A stretch of DNA of 64,000 bases from Streptomyces lateritius (lineage in GTDB: Bacteria; Actinomycetota; Actinomycetes; Streptomycetales; Streptomycetaceae), in NCBI RefSeq assembly GCF_014649715.1, contig NZ_BMTO01000022.1, forward strand, positions 20,416 to 84,415. Reading direction: 5' to 3'. The notes under the pieces were generated by a model that was not told the DNA's origin, ran no database searches, and was given only the letters and a program-made list of their open reading frames with translations. The translations under genes and the position numbers were made by a program. Positions 1-9,254 of the stretch are shown one piece after another; the first letter of the stretch is position 1; each line of letters begins with the position of its first letter.

Positions 1-313
1 GCAGCGTCCTGACGATGACCCGCTCGACGTCCGCATCGGTGATTTTCCGCGGAACACCCGGCCTGGGCTCGTCGGACAGGCCGTCCAGGCCACGTTCCAG
101 GAAGCGCCGTCGCCAGGTGCGGACCGTGTCCGGAGAGACACCCAGGCGGCGGGACACCTCCATGATCGAGTGCCCCTGGGCACACTCCAGCACGATCCGC
201 GACCGCAAGGCCAGCGCCTGAGCTGTCGAGCGACGACGCACCCACCCCTCAAGCACAGCCCGCTGGGCACCGGTCACCGACAACGGCGGAATCTTCGGAC
301 CCGGACGACTCAT
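1..313 (-). pseudogene. IS630-family transposase, N-terminal part (runs off window start)
   Basis: The minus strand reads from an ATG at 313 to the window edge without a stop, giving 104 codons. The product is the N-terminal helix-turn-helix part of an IS630-type transposase. It has the segments STAQALALRSRIVLECAQG and LGVSPDTVRTWRRRFLE, followed by SDEPRPGVPRKI. It aligns by eye with the complete IS630 transposase at 34987-36078. The catalytic DDE domain would lie to the left of the window, so I cannot tell whether the gene is intact. The element ends at a CTAG at 347-350, as expected for IS630 elements, which insert at TA. Confidence 0.85.
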
Positions 314-346
314 ACCGAACCAACGACGAATCTCCGACTCAGGTCA

Positions 347-350
347 CTAG
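347..350. mobile_element. Right terminus of the IS630 element (CTAG)
   Basis: The bases GGTCACTAG close the transposase-bearing DNA, about 35 bp before the next gene promoter region. IS630 elements duplicate a TA target and commonly leave CTAG. The other IS630 end in this window (36103-36125) also finishes in GCACTAG. The left end is outside the window. Confidence 0.5.
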
Positions 351-392
351 GCTGTTTCGTTCGGATCTTCCGCGGCTTGGCATACTTCCCGC

Positions 393-1145
393 ATGGAGAT
401 GCAAGCCGAGGAGGCAGCGCGGTGTTGGCTGGCTGATCAGGGCGTCCGCCAAGTGGGCGACGGGTGGGTGAGCGACGAGAAGCCGGACGTGTTGCTCACA
501 GCCAACCAGGTGGCGCAGTCCTGGGCCGGCGATGTGTTCGCCGAAGACCTGGATGCAGCCGACCAGCTGCGGTTGGCCTTCGGGCTGCTGAACCTCCTCG
601 ACGACTACTGGGTCACGTGCGAAATCCGGTTCGCGAACGAGAGCGCGGAAGGCCCCCTGCCGGCCGACGTACTGTGGGGCGGCTACCGTCAGCGGCTGGA
701 GGCGGACCGGGACGCCGAGGCCGTCACCTACTCGCTGTGGGTGGACTGGTTCGAGGACCACACCACTTCCGCTATGGCCTTCGCCGAGGTCCTCGGTAAC
801 GACATCGACCGAGTGGTGGCCGAGGGATCGGAAACCCTGCTGCGCCGAGCCCGTAGCGTTCTGGAGTGTTCAGGCCCGGTGCGCTGGACGGTGAAGGAGC
901 CGACGTACCGCACCGCCATGCGGCTTCCCGCCCTGCACTCGGCCGTCTTCCGTGGCCTCCTGGCGAGCTTCCACGACGTCTACGGCGACCTGGAACCGGC
1001 TGCCGCACTGGCCCTCCTCGACCAGCTGGATCTCCCCACGAACACCCAGCACCTTGCCCAACTGCGCCACGTACTCGCCGCCGGGCACAAGAACCTCTAC
1101 CGCAGTCCCGGCGCCTGGGAAGATGCGGTTCGCTCCTGCTCCTGA
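393..1145 (+). CDS. Hypothetical protein, 250 aa
   Basis: This is an uninterrupted 250-codon frame with strong third-position GC and an ATG start. No signal peptide or membrane segment is visible. The composition is acidic and helical, with phrases such as LRLAFGLLNLLDDYW and LALLDQLDLP. I do not recognise a family. The 3' end abuts an IS5 transposase remnant on the opposite strand, and the last residues (WEDAVRSCS) fall inside DNA that still reads as that remnant. The natural C terminus may therefore have been replaced by the insertion. Confidence 0.6.
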   Translation: MEMQAEEAARCWLADQGVRQVGDGWVSDEKPDVLLTANQVAQSWAGDVFAEDLDAADQLRLAFGLLNLLDDYWVTCEIRFANESAEGPLPADVLWGGYRQRLEADRDAEAVTYSLWVDWFEDHTTSAMAFAEVLGNDIDRVVAEGSETLLRRARSVLECSGPVRWTVKEPTYRTAMRLPALHSAVFRGLLASFHDVYGDLEPAAALALLDQLDLPTNTQHLAQLRHVLAAGHKNLYRSPGAWEDAVRSCS

Positions 1146-1261
1146 GTCGTGGTCCTGGCAGACCAAAGAAAGATGCCGGCGACGTAGAGTCCGGCCAGGT
1201 AGATGGTTGCGGTCTTCTCGTAGCGGGTGGCGATGCCCCACCACTGCTTCAGGCCGCTGTC
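1128..1261 (-). pseudogene. IS5-family transposase, C-terminal remnant
   Basis: On the minus strand about 45 residues read GLKQWWGIATRYEKTA then YLAGLYVAGIFLW. This is the familiar end of IS5-type transposases ('RGIATRYDKTA...YLA'). No upstream catalytic part is present. The fragment overlaps the 3' end of the preceding hypothetical gene and is a dead insertion-sequence scar. Confidence 0.65.
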
Positions 1262-1455
1262 CCGGCTTTTTGCCCCGCCGGGATCTCTCTGGGTGGGGAC
1301 GGGCGCTGGGCGGGTGAGAGACGGATGGGTCTCCCCTCTGAGGGGTGCCGGGGTGGGCCACTCGGCTCGGCTGGCTAGACCCGTTCGCCGACCTTTTGGT
1401 GCTATTAGGCTTCCGGGCGATGTCTGGATCTCGGATCTAAGGACGTGGGGGCAGG

Positions 1456-2604
1456 GTGGACGGGAGAGGGCCGCGGCCTGAGGGGGCGGAGGATGCCGGG
1501 CAGTTTGTGGCGTTGATGCGGCAGTTACGAATATGGGCGAATCTGAGTTTCCGTGAGCTGGAGCGGCGGGCGGAGTCCGCGGGGGATGTGCTTCCGCGTG
1601 CCACGCTGGCCGGCGCATTGAACAGGAGTGACCTTCCCCGGGAGGAGCTGCTGGCGGCATTTGTCCGGGCGTGTGGTGGTGAGCGGTCGGAGGTCGATGC
1701 ATGGGTTGCTGTCCGTAAGCGTCTGGCGGTGGTGGCCGAGCAGCGCTCCAGTGCCGACGCGTCGGCAGGGCCTGCGGCAGCCGGGTCTTTGGCAGCCCCG
1801 CTTCCGTCGGACGGGAGCGACCCGCATAGTCCGACGCGGCCTGCGGCGCAGGACGACTCCTTCGAGGAAGCACGTGATCCTGGGGACGCCGACGCCGACG
1901 CCGATGCCGGCGTATCGGCAGGGCCTGGCACTTCTGCTGGCGTGCCGGGTGCGTCCCGCGTAGATTCTTTAGCGCCTGGGGCGGTGTATGCGGCCGCGGC
2001 ATCGAAGACCAACACGGGTGTGGCCGCTGAGGATCCGGCGGTGCAGGAGGAATCGTCCACGACAGGACCGCGAGCTCACACCGCTGCGGCAGGGCCGGAG
2101 AGTGCTGCGGCGCGCCGTTCCGGTTCCGCCGGCCTGCCAGGCAGAGCGCTCGTGGCAGGCGTGGTGGCGGCGCTGCTGTCGGCCGGTGTCACCGGGATCG
2201 TTCTGGCGCCCGACGACCATCCCGGCGAGCCGCCCGCGCAACAGACACGCCCGCCTGCCACCGCGACGCTCTCCCCGCCGGCCACGCAAAGTCGGACACC
2301 TCACAGCCCCGCCGTCTCGAGCCCCGTGACAGAGCCCGGCGCCACGAACGTTCCCGTCCCGGGTGCCACGCGGCGGCCGCCGCGGTCGGCGCCGCCCTCC
2401 AAAAGCACGGCTCGTCCCGGCGAGCCGGGGCCTCGGCCGACTTCGAGGGCACCGGAATCGATCCCCCATGAACCGCCGCCACCCTACGAGCCGCCACCTT
2501 ACGAGCCGCCGCCGTCCTTCCCGGCATCCTCGCCCCCGCCCGAGGGCGGTGGCGGTGACCCCTTCCCGGAGGAGACCTGCTGGGACGCCAACGACTGCGC
2601 CTGA
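1456..2604 (+). CDS. HTH (XRE-like) protein with one membrane segment and Pro-rich tail
   Basis: The start is a GTG with a G-rich site just upstream; 382 aa. Residues about 17-95 form an XRE-like helix-turn-helix (FVALMRQLRIWANLSFRELE, LPRATLAGALNRSDLPREE, FVRACGG). A low-complexity Ala/Asp/Gly linker follows. One transmembrane segment lies near residues 230-255 (ALVAGVVAALLSAGVTGIVL). The rest, about 125 residues, is Pro/Ser/Thr-rich and presumably outside the cell, with two Cys near the end. This is a cytoplasmic DNA-binding domain anchored in the membrane, a layout common in Streptomyces with no assigned ligand. The same layout recurs in the interrupted gene at 5395-6519, which has a closely similar HTH. 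Confidence 0.8.
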   Translation: MDGRGPRPEGAEDAGQFVALMRQLRIWANLSFRELERRAESAGDVLPRATLAGALNRSDLPREELLAAFVRACGGERSEVDAWVAVRKRLAVVAEQRSSADASAGPAAAGSLAAPLPSDGSDPHSPTRPAAQDDSFEEARDPGDADADADAGVSAGPGTSAGVPGASRVDSLAPGAVYAAAASKTNTGVAAEDPAVQEESSTTGPRAHTAAAGPESAAARRSGSAGLPGRALVAGVVAALLSAGVTGIVLAPDDHPGEPPAQQTRPPATATLSPPATQSRTPHSPAVSSPVTEPGATNVPVPGATRRPPRSAPPSKSTARPGEPGPRPTSRAPESIPHEPPPPYEPPPYEPPPSFPASSPPPEGGGGDPFPEETCWDANDCA

Positions 2605-2838
2605 CCGGGAGTGCGGGATCCGGTCGAGTGCCGCGAGGCGGCGGTGGGGCAGGCGGATGTGGGGGCGGCCAGCTCTGGGCGCCTCCGTTGCCCACCGGCC
2701 GGCGAGCAGTGATCACCTGCAGATGTCGATCGGGGACGGAGTCCTCTCCGCCCCCGCCACAGCAGCATGGTCATGCTCGCACGGGTTCCGGTGACGACGG
2801 GCTGATCCAGGGCTGGGGGAGCGGGTGTCTGGAAAGGG

Positions 2839-4776
2839 TCAGACGGCCCTGTTCTCGTACTGGCTCTTCGCGGGGCCGGTCTTGGCGTCCTTGTGCTGTC
2901 CCCGGTCGCTTCGGTCGCCGCGGCTGCTGGTGGTGGTGTCCTTGCTCTTGCCGTTCGACGTCTTGCCGGAGTGCTGCGCCCGGTTGTCGTCCCGGTCCCG
3001 CTTGCCCTTGCCGGCGCGGTCCTTGACGGTGTCCTTCGCCTGCTCGGCCCTCAGCTTGCGGGTGCGTTCAGTCACGCAGGTGTCGTAGCCGCCGCATTCG
3101 GTGCGGGCTTGGCGGTAGGCGGGGTCGGCGTTGGACTTGCGTGCCTTCCGGGTGGATTCGGCGATGTCCTTGGTGTTCTTGTCCCGCAGGGTGCGGGTGC
3201 GTTCGGTCACGCAGGTGTCGTAGCCGCCGCATTCGGTGCGGGCCTGGCGGTAGGCGGGGTCGGCGTTGGACTTGCGTGCCTTCCGGGTGGATTCGGCGAT
3301 GTCCTTGGTGTTCTTGTCCCGCAGGGTGCGGGTGCGCTCGGTCACGCAGGTGTCGTAGCCGCCGCACTCGGTCCGCGCCTGGCGATAGAGCGGGTCGGCG
3401 TTGGACCGGTCGGCCTTCTGCCTCACGGTGTCGAGGGTCTTCTCGACCTTGATCAGCTTGGGTCCGTTCTCCCTCATCTCACCGGGGGTGAACTCCTTTC
3501 CCTTGAAGGGCCGGGCGAGCTGCTGGAACGGTCCCTGCGTCTGGTACTCCCGGTGCTCGGCGATCAGCCGAGCCCGCATCTCAGGATCGCTCAGCGCCTT
3601 GTCCAGCACCTTCTGGTTCTTACGGCGCAAGTACGCATCGGTTTCCTGTCCGACCAGATCACCCACGGCCTCCGCGGCCACAGAGCCGCGGACCTGGCGC
3701 ACTTCCCCCGGCGTCCTCACGCTCGGCCCGACAGGCTGCCGCGGTTTCACAGCGGTGATCGTCGGCCCCTTCCGCGGAATCTTCACGTTGGCGGTCGACG
3801 GGTCCTTCGTGGTGTTGCTGACCGGCGCCTTCGGCGGAGTCTGCACGTTGGCGGTCGACGGGTTCTTCGTCGTGTTGCTGATCAGCGGCGTCGGCGGAGT
3901 CTTCGCGTTGGTGCTTCCCGGCCCCTGCGACGGTGTCTTCGGCTTGGGCTTCACAGGGCGTGTCCCGCCGGTGTCGTCAGGGCCGTCCCCGAACTCCGCG
4001 CGCTGCGCCTGGGCCTTCGTGAGCCGCTCGCGCGCGGCATTGATGTTCCGCTGAACCCTGTTCTGCTCGCCCTTATGCTTGACCTTCGCCTTCTTGGTCT
4101 CCAGATTCGTGATCTTTTCCTCCAGATTCCGGATCTTGGCCTCGATTTTCCTTATCTCGGCCTTGGTGTCGGGATGCGCTGTCGCCTTGGACTCCCGGAG
4201 ATTTGCGGCGGCCTCCTTGTTCCAATTCCGCGCCTTCTCTGTCGCCTTGTCTGCCTTCTCCTTCGCTTTGGGAGTCTGGGCCTGCTCGGCGTTCTTCTTC
4301 GCCTCATGGACCGCTTCCGAGGACTTCTTCACCTGCTCCCTGGCCCCCTTAGGGGTTTTCATCATGCGCTTCTTGACTTCGTGGTAGTCCTGGTGGAGCC
4401 CCGTCAATATGCTGCCGAAACCGGGCTCTTTGCCCTTGTTCATCAGCTTGAGGACGCGTGCGCCGGCGACCTGACCGATCGTCTTCCAGCGAAACCACTT
4501 GTCGTGAGTGTCGTGCGCGTCCGGGTTCAGAAATTCGTGCATCTTCCAGTACGCCCAGTCCCAGGGGTTGGGCTTCTTGCCGTCGGAGGAGTCGCCTGCC
4601 GCGGGCGGTGGCGGGGCGGTGGCCTCGGCGGCTGTGGTAGGACCGGCCAGCACGAAACTCAGCGCGGCCACGAGAGCCACGAAGGCCAGGCGCCAGGCCG
4701 TGGGCCAGCGTCGCTGTGCCCGGGACAGCCACGGAAGGGCAGATGGGTGTTGATGGGTGTGGGACGGAACGCTCAT
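2839..4776 (-). CDS. Secreted Lys-rich coiled-coil protein with three tandem 45-residue Cys repeats
   Basis: I chose the ATG at 4776 because AAGGAG lies just upstream; longer frames lack such a site. The product is 645 aa. A signal-type segment (AWRLAFVALVAALSFVLAG) is followed by TTAAEA, a plausible cleavage region. Residues about 130-270 are a charged Lys/Glu/Ala-rich helical region, likely coiled coil. Then comes a linker with repeated TPPKAPVSNTTKDPSTANV units. Near the C terminus a 45-residue unit is repeated three times (exact 135-bp DNA period), each with ECGGYDTCVTERTR. The tail is basic and disordered. The family is unknown. Paired Cys in each repeat could form disulphides outside the cell. 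Confidence 0.8.
   Translation of the reverse strand: MSVPSHTHQHPSALPWLSRAQRRWPTAWRLAFVALVAALSFVLAGPTTAAEATAPPPPAAGDSSDGKKPNPWDWAYWKMHEFLNPDAHDTHDKWFRWKTIGQVAGARVLKLMNKGKEPGFGSILTGLHQDYHEVKKRMMKTPKGAREQVKKSSEAVHEAKKNAEQAQTPKAKEKADKATEKARNWNKEAAANLRESKATAHPDTKAEIRKIEAKIRNLEEKITNLETKKAKVKHKGEQNRVQRNINAARERLTKAQAQRAEFGDGPDDTGGTRPVKPKPKTPSQGPGSTNAKTPPTPLISNTTKNPSTANVQTPPKAPVSNTTKDPSTANVKIPRKGPTITAVKPRQPVGPSVRTPGEVRQVRGSVAAEAVGDLVGQETDAYLRRKNQKVLDKALSDPEMRARLIAEHREYQTQGPFQQLARPFKGKEFTPGEMRENGPKLIKVEKTLDTVRQKADRSNADPLYRQARTECGGYDTCVTERTRTLRDKNTKDIAESTRKARKSNADPAYRQARTECGGYDTCVTERTRTLRDKNTKDIAESTRKARKSNADPAYRQARTECGGYDTCVTERTRKLRAEQAKDTVKDRAGKGKRDRDDNRAQHSGKTSNGKSKDTTTSSRGDRSDRGQHKDAKTGPAKSQYENRAV
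3035..3440 (-). repeat. Three 135-bp tandem repeats inside the secreted-protein gene
   Basis: The segment GTCACGCAGGTGTCGTAGCC recurs at 3071, 3206 and 3341, an exact 135-bp period. It encodes three 45-residue units. Two copies are nearly identical in DNA. The third (3341 onward, protein-proximal) has drifted, with the variants SNADPLYRQ and DRSNAD. The pattern fits recent intragenic duplication. Confidence 0.9.
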
Positions 4777-5394
4777 GGAGAATCTCCTTGATCGACTTGT
4801 AGGTGATTGCCGGCGGCCAGGGCAGGCCGCGGTAGCGGCGCTGACACGGGAGTCAGGCGCCGGGTGCGGTGCGGGGATGGAAGAAGCGTTGCGGGTTGTC
4901 GCGGTGTCCGGCAACGGATTCGGCGTCCGGGACGGTCCGAGCCTGTCCGGCCTGGTCAGCGGCCCTGTCCGGACCCTCCGCGTCTGGCGATGTCGTCACG
5001 CACCGTCCCTCGGACGCCCTTCAAGAACGCGCTGAAGCAGCCGGCGGTCGGGACACTCATCGTGCGTCGCACCCGAGAGCGACCTGCCGGCCCTGGGCCG
5101 TGTCCGTGAAGTCCCGCCTGGCCCGCGACGCCTGGCACGTACGCTCGCCGTGTTGTCGGGATCACCCGAGTACGCCCGGTACGAGGGCGACCCTCCGCCT
5201 TGCGATCGCACGCACCGGACGCCGCGGGCCCTGCCCTGCGGGCAGACGGCACTACTTTCCGGACCTAGCCAGCAGAGCCGCCGGCTCCGGGTGGGCGGCG
5301 TCCGGCGTTATGCGGAGCTGGTGCGTCCGGTGTGCCCGGCGCTCGAAGATCGCCAGACTGAGCTCGTTCGCCTCATGAATGAGCAGGAGGAGTC
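4777..5394. other. Intergenic region without a recognisable gene
   Basis: This 618-bp gap lies between divergently oriented genes and must hold promoters for both. I see no convincing coding frame: the open frames lack ribosome binding sites and show no family similarity. AAGGAG at about 4787-4792 (minus strand) serves the secreted-protein gene, and GGAGGAG at about 5385-5391 serves the gene at 5395. Confidence 0.5.
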
Positions 5395-6519
5395 ATGGAA
5401 CCGGCACCCCAGCCGCAGTCGGTCACGACGTCAGCCGAGTTCATCGCGATGCTGCGAAGGCTGCGACGCTGGGCGGGCCTGAGCCTGCGGGATCTGGAAC
5501 GGCGTGCTGCCGTCCACGGCGGGGCTCTGCCCCGTGTGACCGTCTCCGGGGTCCTCAACCGTACGGAGTTACCCCGCGAGGAGTTCGTCGCCACCTACGT
5601 CCGCGCCTGCGGCGGTGACGCGGACAGCGTCGGGATCTGGCTCGCCGCACGCAGGCGCCTGGCCGCCTCCGAACCCCTGCCCGCCCCGCCCACGATCACG
5701 GGGTGATCAACGGACGGGCAGACACCAGCGGAGAGCTCTCACAGCGACGGCCCGCTGACCTCGCCCGCCGAAGAGCATGCCACCTCCCTTGTCCCGGACA
5801 AGGCGCAGCCTCCCCATGCGGCACACCCCGCGCGGCACAAGCGGCCCCTGCTGATTGCAGGCGCGGCCACAGCCATCGCCGCCCTCACGTTCGGCACGCT
5901 GGCGGTGTGGGCGAACGGCGATGACAACAGGGGAAGGCACTCGCCGCCGGCAGCCGGGGCCCGGACGACGACGTCGGCCTCGAAGCCCGGTTCCCCATCA
6001 CCCTCCTCCCAGAGTCCCTCTCCCCGGCCCCTGCTTGCGCCGGGCACATACCGCCTGCGCACGGCAGACGGCCGATGTGTCGTCGAGCGACGAGAAGAGT
6101 CAAAGGAAGTGAAAGCGATCGGCCTCTTCCTGACACCGTGCACCACGAGCCAGAGCGACACCGTGACCATGCAAGCAACGAGCAACGGTTCCTACAGGAT
6201 CGTCTTCCCCGGAAGACAAGACGAAGATCAGCGATGCCTGCGGGGCTATGACGCATCCATAGAAGACGGAATGGCAGTGGTCATCGACTACTGCGGCACA
6301 CAAGAGGTGATCGAGGCCGAGCAGTTCCGCCTTGAGAAGACCAACCTCCATGGAGGCGGGTTCCTCCTCAGACCAAACCACCCCCGCTTCGTACCGAAAG
6401 ACCATAGAAAGGACCTCTGTCTCGGAGCACCGGAAGCAGACCACAAGGAGTGGGCATTCGTCTCGCAACTGCAATGCGTCACCGACTCGCCCCGACAGGT
6501 CTTCCGCTTCCTCAAGTAG
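5395..6519 (+). pseudogene. HTH/membrane protein with C-terminal extracellular domain, interrupted by an in-frame TGA
   Basis: The ATG at 5395 follows GGAGGAG. The first 103 residues are an XRE-like HTH closely similar to the gene at 1456 (FIAMLRRLRRWAGLSLRDLE, RVTVSGVLNRTELPREE, ACGG). A TGA at 5704-5706 stops the frame. The same frame then continues without another stop to 6519: an acidic linker, a membrane segment (LLIAGAATAIAALTFGTLAV), a Ser/Pro linker and a domain of about 165 residues with LAPGTYRLRTADGRCVVE, CLRGYD and CLGAPEADHKEW. The latter suggests a ricin-type/beta-trefoil carbohydrate-binding fold. The frame is exactly conserved across the TGA, so this is one gene with a nonsense change, a sequencing error or readthrough. 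The 103-residue HTH alone could still be made. Confidence 0.75.
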
Positions 6520-6722
6520 CTCGACTCCCCGGCACAGCTGCCGCAGTCACCGGGCGCCCGGACTGCACGAAGGGGCAGCATCACCCCGTTGCTGGGCCAC
6601 GACGGCACAACGACCCACTGGGTGCCGCACCCAGGCGCTTCTCGCCGACACGGCGGAACAGGCCTGAGTCATGGCATCGCCGGAGGGGCCACCACCGCTG
6701 ACTCCGCAAGGCAACACGAACG

Positions 6723-6766
6723 CCCCTCATACCCCCGTCCAGAGTGCGGATCGGGGGCATGAGGGG
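6723..6766. terminator. Stem-loop between convergent genes
   Basis: CCCCTCATACCCCCG (6723-6737) pairs with CGGGGGCATGAGGGG (6752-6766) with one mismatch and a 14-base loop. It lies between the plus-strand gene ending at 6519 and the minus-strand gene ending at 6895, so it can act as a shared bidirectional terminator. Confidence 0.7.
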
Positions 6767-6894
6767 AGGACCGACAGCACTCACCCGAGGGACGCAGCGC
6801 CCACTCGACAGAGATAGTCGAAGGCGTTGTCCAGCGCTTCAGTCCCACTGGCCGGATCACCGTTGACGTCCTTCGATCCTCCCGCCCGCGAGAG

Positions 6895-8157
6895 TCAGAA
6901 GCCGCCGCCATACGACGCCCCCGGGGAGGTGGGCCACGAGCCTCCCTGCCACGGGGAAGGGCTCGGCGGAGTGCGTTTCGGGAACGGGGGCGGTGGCGGA
7001 AGCGGGTTCGGGCGGCCGTTCTCCTCGGCGATCCGCTCGGCGCGACGGAACAGCTCGCGGTCGTCCTTCCGGGTCAGACCGAAAACGCGCAGGCGGGCAC
7101 CGTCCGGGTCGAGCGCGTCGTACCGCTCCCACTGCTCGGTGAACCAGCAGAACGAGGCTTCGTCGCCGTCCCAGACCCAGCCGGTCTCCCGTACGATGCT
7201 CTGCCCCACCTCCGAGCCCCAGCGTGCCGCATGCCGGCACAGCTCTTCCCGGGCGGGGCCTGCAGGCAGCCCGCACAGGGCGCTGCGGCAGTCGGCTGCG
7301 AAGCCGGCCCGGCCGCTGGACTCCGCGGCCCCCTTCAGCAGGGCGCTCACCGTCGGCTCCGGGCCGTGGACGGCCAGATAGTCCGCGATCAGGTCCTCAC
7401 GCTGTGAGAGGACGGCCAGCAGAGGGCCGGCGCATGCCTCCAACGGGCCGAATTTTGACGGGCCGTGAGGCGGGCGCAGGGGCAGGCGGGGGTTGGCCAG
7501 GTGCAGGCGGAGCCGGGGTGAGAGTTCGCCGCCGCTCCACAGCGGCTGCCACTCCCAGCCGGGGGGCAGGGTGTGCAGGGCCGGCAGGTAGAACGTCTTG
7601 CAGATGTCGAAGAGCACGACCCTTTCCAGCGCACTCAGCAAGTGCGGTTCGGCGGTCCCGCTCAGGAACGCTCCGGCACGCGCCCGCACTGTGTTGTCCC
7701 GGGTCGCGCAAGCCTCCTTGACGAACCAGAAGCTCACCGTCTCCGGGCTCGTCCACCAGTCGGAACGGGGATGGGCGGCGCCCAGGAACGACTCCAGACG
7801 GGTCTCGCCCGCCGGTGGGCCGAGGAGGAAGTCCAGGACGCGGACGCCCAGTTCGGCGTTCGCGCCGCCCCGATAGCCTGACCGGTTGATCATGGCGACG
7901 AAGGTTGACGCGAGAAGCTCCGGATCACCGCTGACCCGGGGGTCAGCCAGGGTCCGGGCGGCCTGGGCCGCGATGTGCGGGTCGGGTGCGGACCGCAGGA
8001 TCCGGACCAACTGCTCGACGAGGCCGGAGTCCGACTGGCGGATGGCCTCCGGCCTGCACAGTCGGGCCGCGGCGCGGCGGGCCAGGAACCCGCCCCCGGG
8101 CCGTAGAGCCCGCTCCATCAGTACGTCGATTTGATAAGCCGTCAATCGCCGCTCCAT
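6895..8157 (-). CDS. Hypothetical helical-repeat protein, 420 aa
   Basis: I use the ATG at 8157 (MERRLTAYQIDVLMERAL); an upstream in-frame extension reads through the neighbouring decayed gene and looks non-coding. The protein is Ala/Leu/Arg-rich and helical. LVEQLVRILRSAPDPHIAAQ and related segments suggest HEAT/ARM-like repeats in the first half. Trp/aromatic-rich stretches follow (PPGWEWQPLWSGGEL, WVWDGDEASFCWFTEQWERY). The last 40 residues are Pro/Gly-rich and disordered. No signal peptide or catalytic motif is visible. I cannot assign a function. Confidence 0.65.
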   Translation of the reverse strand: MERRLTAYQIDVLMERALRPGGGFLARRAAARLCRPEAIRQSDSGLVEQLVRILRSAPDPHIAAQAARTLADPRVSGDPELLASTFVAMINRSGYRGGANAELGVRVLDFLLGPPAGETRLESFLGAAHPRSDWWTSPETVSFWFVKEACATRDNTVRARAGAFLSGTAEPHLLSALERVVLFDICKTFYLPALHTLPPGWEWQPLWSGGELSPRLRLHLANPRLPLRPPHGPSKFGPLEACAGPLLAVLSQREDLIADYLAVHGPEPTVSALLKGAAESSGRAGFAADCRSALCGLPAGPAREELCRHAARWGSEVGQSIVRETGWVWDGDEASFCWFTEQWERYDALDPDGARLRVFGLTRKDDRELFRRAERIAEENGRPNPLPPPPPFPKRTPPSPSPWQGGSWPTSPGASYGGGF

Positions 8158-8204
8158 GGCCCCATCGTCCGCCCGCCTCCGCCGCAGAGACAAGGGGGCG
8201 GCGA

Positions 8205-8747
8205 TCACCGCTGAGCCGCGAAAACCCTCTCCGAGGGGATCCGGAGCCATGCCTCGTCGTGCTCCTTCAGGGATGCCTCGTCGAAGAAGCCGACCTGAGC
8301 TGGACGAGCTGCCGGTACTCCCGGACCACCTGGTCGTCGACCTCGTACGCCAGGGCGCCGACCAGCTCGCTCAGGTAGTCGAGGGAGCGCCTCGTTGTGA
8401 TGCTGAAGGGCTGCGATGGCGGTCGCGGCGCTCCGGCGCGCCCTTCCAGCGGCGGGCCCGGAAGTCATCTGCCAGCGGCTGTCCGCCCGGGGTGTCCACG
8501 ACGTGGACGACATGCAGCAGCTCCACGTCCGCGGGGGCGATGACCTGCCCCGCTTCTTTCCAGACCTCTCGTCCCATGCACGTGACAGCGGAGTCCTGCT
8601 CGCACCAGCCGGCTACGCACTTTAGGGACGACCCGGCCGGGCCGAAGACGGCCATCCAGCAGCCCTCCCCGGCGCCACGGCACGTGCCCATGTGCCTTCG
8701 GCGTCCTCGCTCCATGCGGGGTGGTCGGTCTTCAGGATGGTGGTCAT
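8205..8747 (-). pseudogene. Decayed small gene with about three frameshifts
   Basis: The reading starts at ATG 8747 with GGAG upstream (MTTILKTDHPAWSEDAEGTW). It jumps frame into GEGCWMAVFGPAGSSLKC through EVWKEAGQVIAPADVELLHV. It jumps again into PFSITTRRSLDYLSELVGAL and EVDDQVVREYRQLVQL, and finally into VGFFDEASLKEHDEAWLRIP with a stop at 8205. Each piece has coding character, but no single frame spans them. I do not recognise the family. The remnant lies directly upstream of the RiPP-like cluster on the other strand. Confidence 0.6.
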
Positions 8748-8750
8748 CGC

Positions 8751-9254
8751 GATGCTCCTGGGCTGGGTCGGCGGTCGTTGCGCGACTCGGCATGCCGTTC
8801 CTGATCCGGAGGGACACCGACCGGGCCCTCCTGCGCCACAGCGCCGTACCGGAAGGACCGCCAGCGATGGCGGACAGGACCAGCGTGCCGAGTCGGCGTT
8901 CGGCGGCCCGGCGTGTGCCGTACTCTGCGCCGGGCGGGCAGCTAACCACCACCCGGCCGGTGCGGTACCGCCCTGAAGGCATGCTCTTGGGAGCGTCTCG
9001 CGGGCTGCCGACGGCTGCGGCCTTTCTGCCCGGTCGACGACGCGGACCATGACCAGGCCGTCACCGAGCCCCTGTCGAACGGTCGCGGAAGCGCCCGTCG
9101 TCATGGGGCGGATTCGGACACCTCCCGGATGTCGGTTCCATGGCCGAGGCCCTGGGTAGCGGCGGTCGCAGGTCTTGGAGCACGAACGACACACGCGGTT
9201 GCGGTCCCCGGTCGGCCGACGCGCGCGAGGGGTGTGGTTCAGGCCAATCGGCAT
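8751..9254. other. Intergenic DNA upstream of the RiPP-like cluster
   Basis: About 500 bp of GC-rich DNA with no supported gene. A long minus-strand frame through it is the upstream extension of the decayed gene and has no start signal or family similarity. Confidence 0.45.

Noticed and set aside
2893..4791. 632-codon plus-strand open frame opposite the secreted repeat protein
   Set aside because: It is the antisense shadow of a gene with signal peptide and ribosome binding site; its Val/Gly/Leu/Arg composition is what complementary GC-rich codons give.
8622..9254. 210-codon minus-strand frame upstream of the decayed gene
   Set aside because: Only the last 40 or so codons, after an internal ATG with GGAG, have coding character; the rest is an Arg/Pro-rich extension without similarity.
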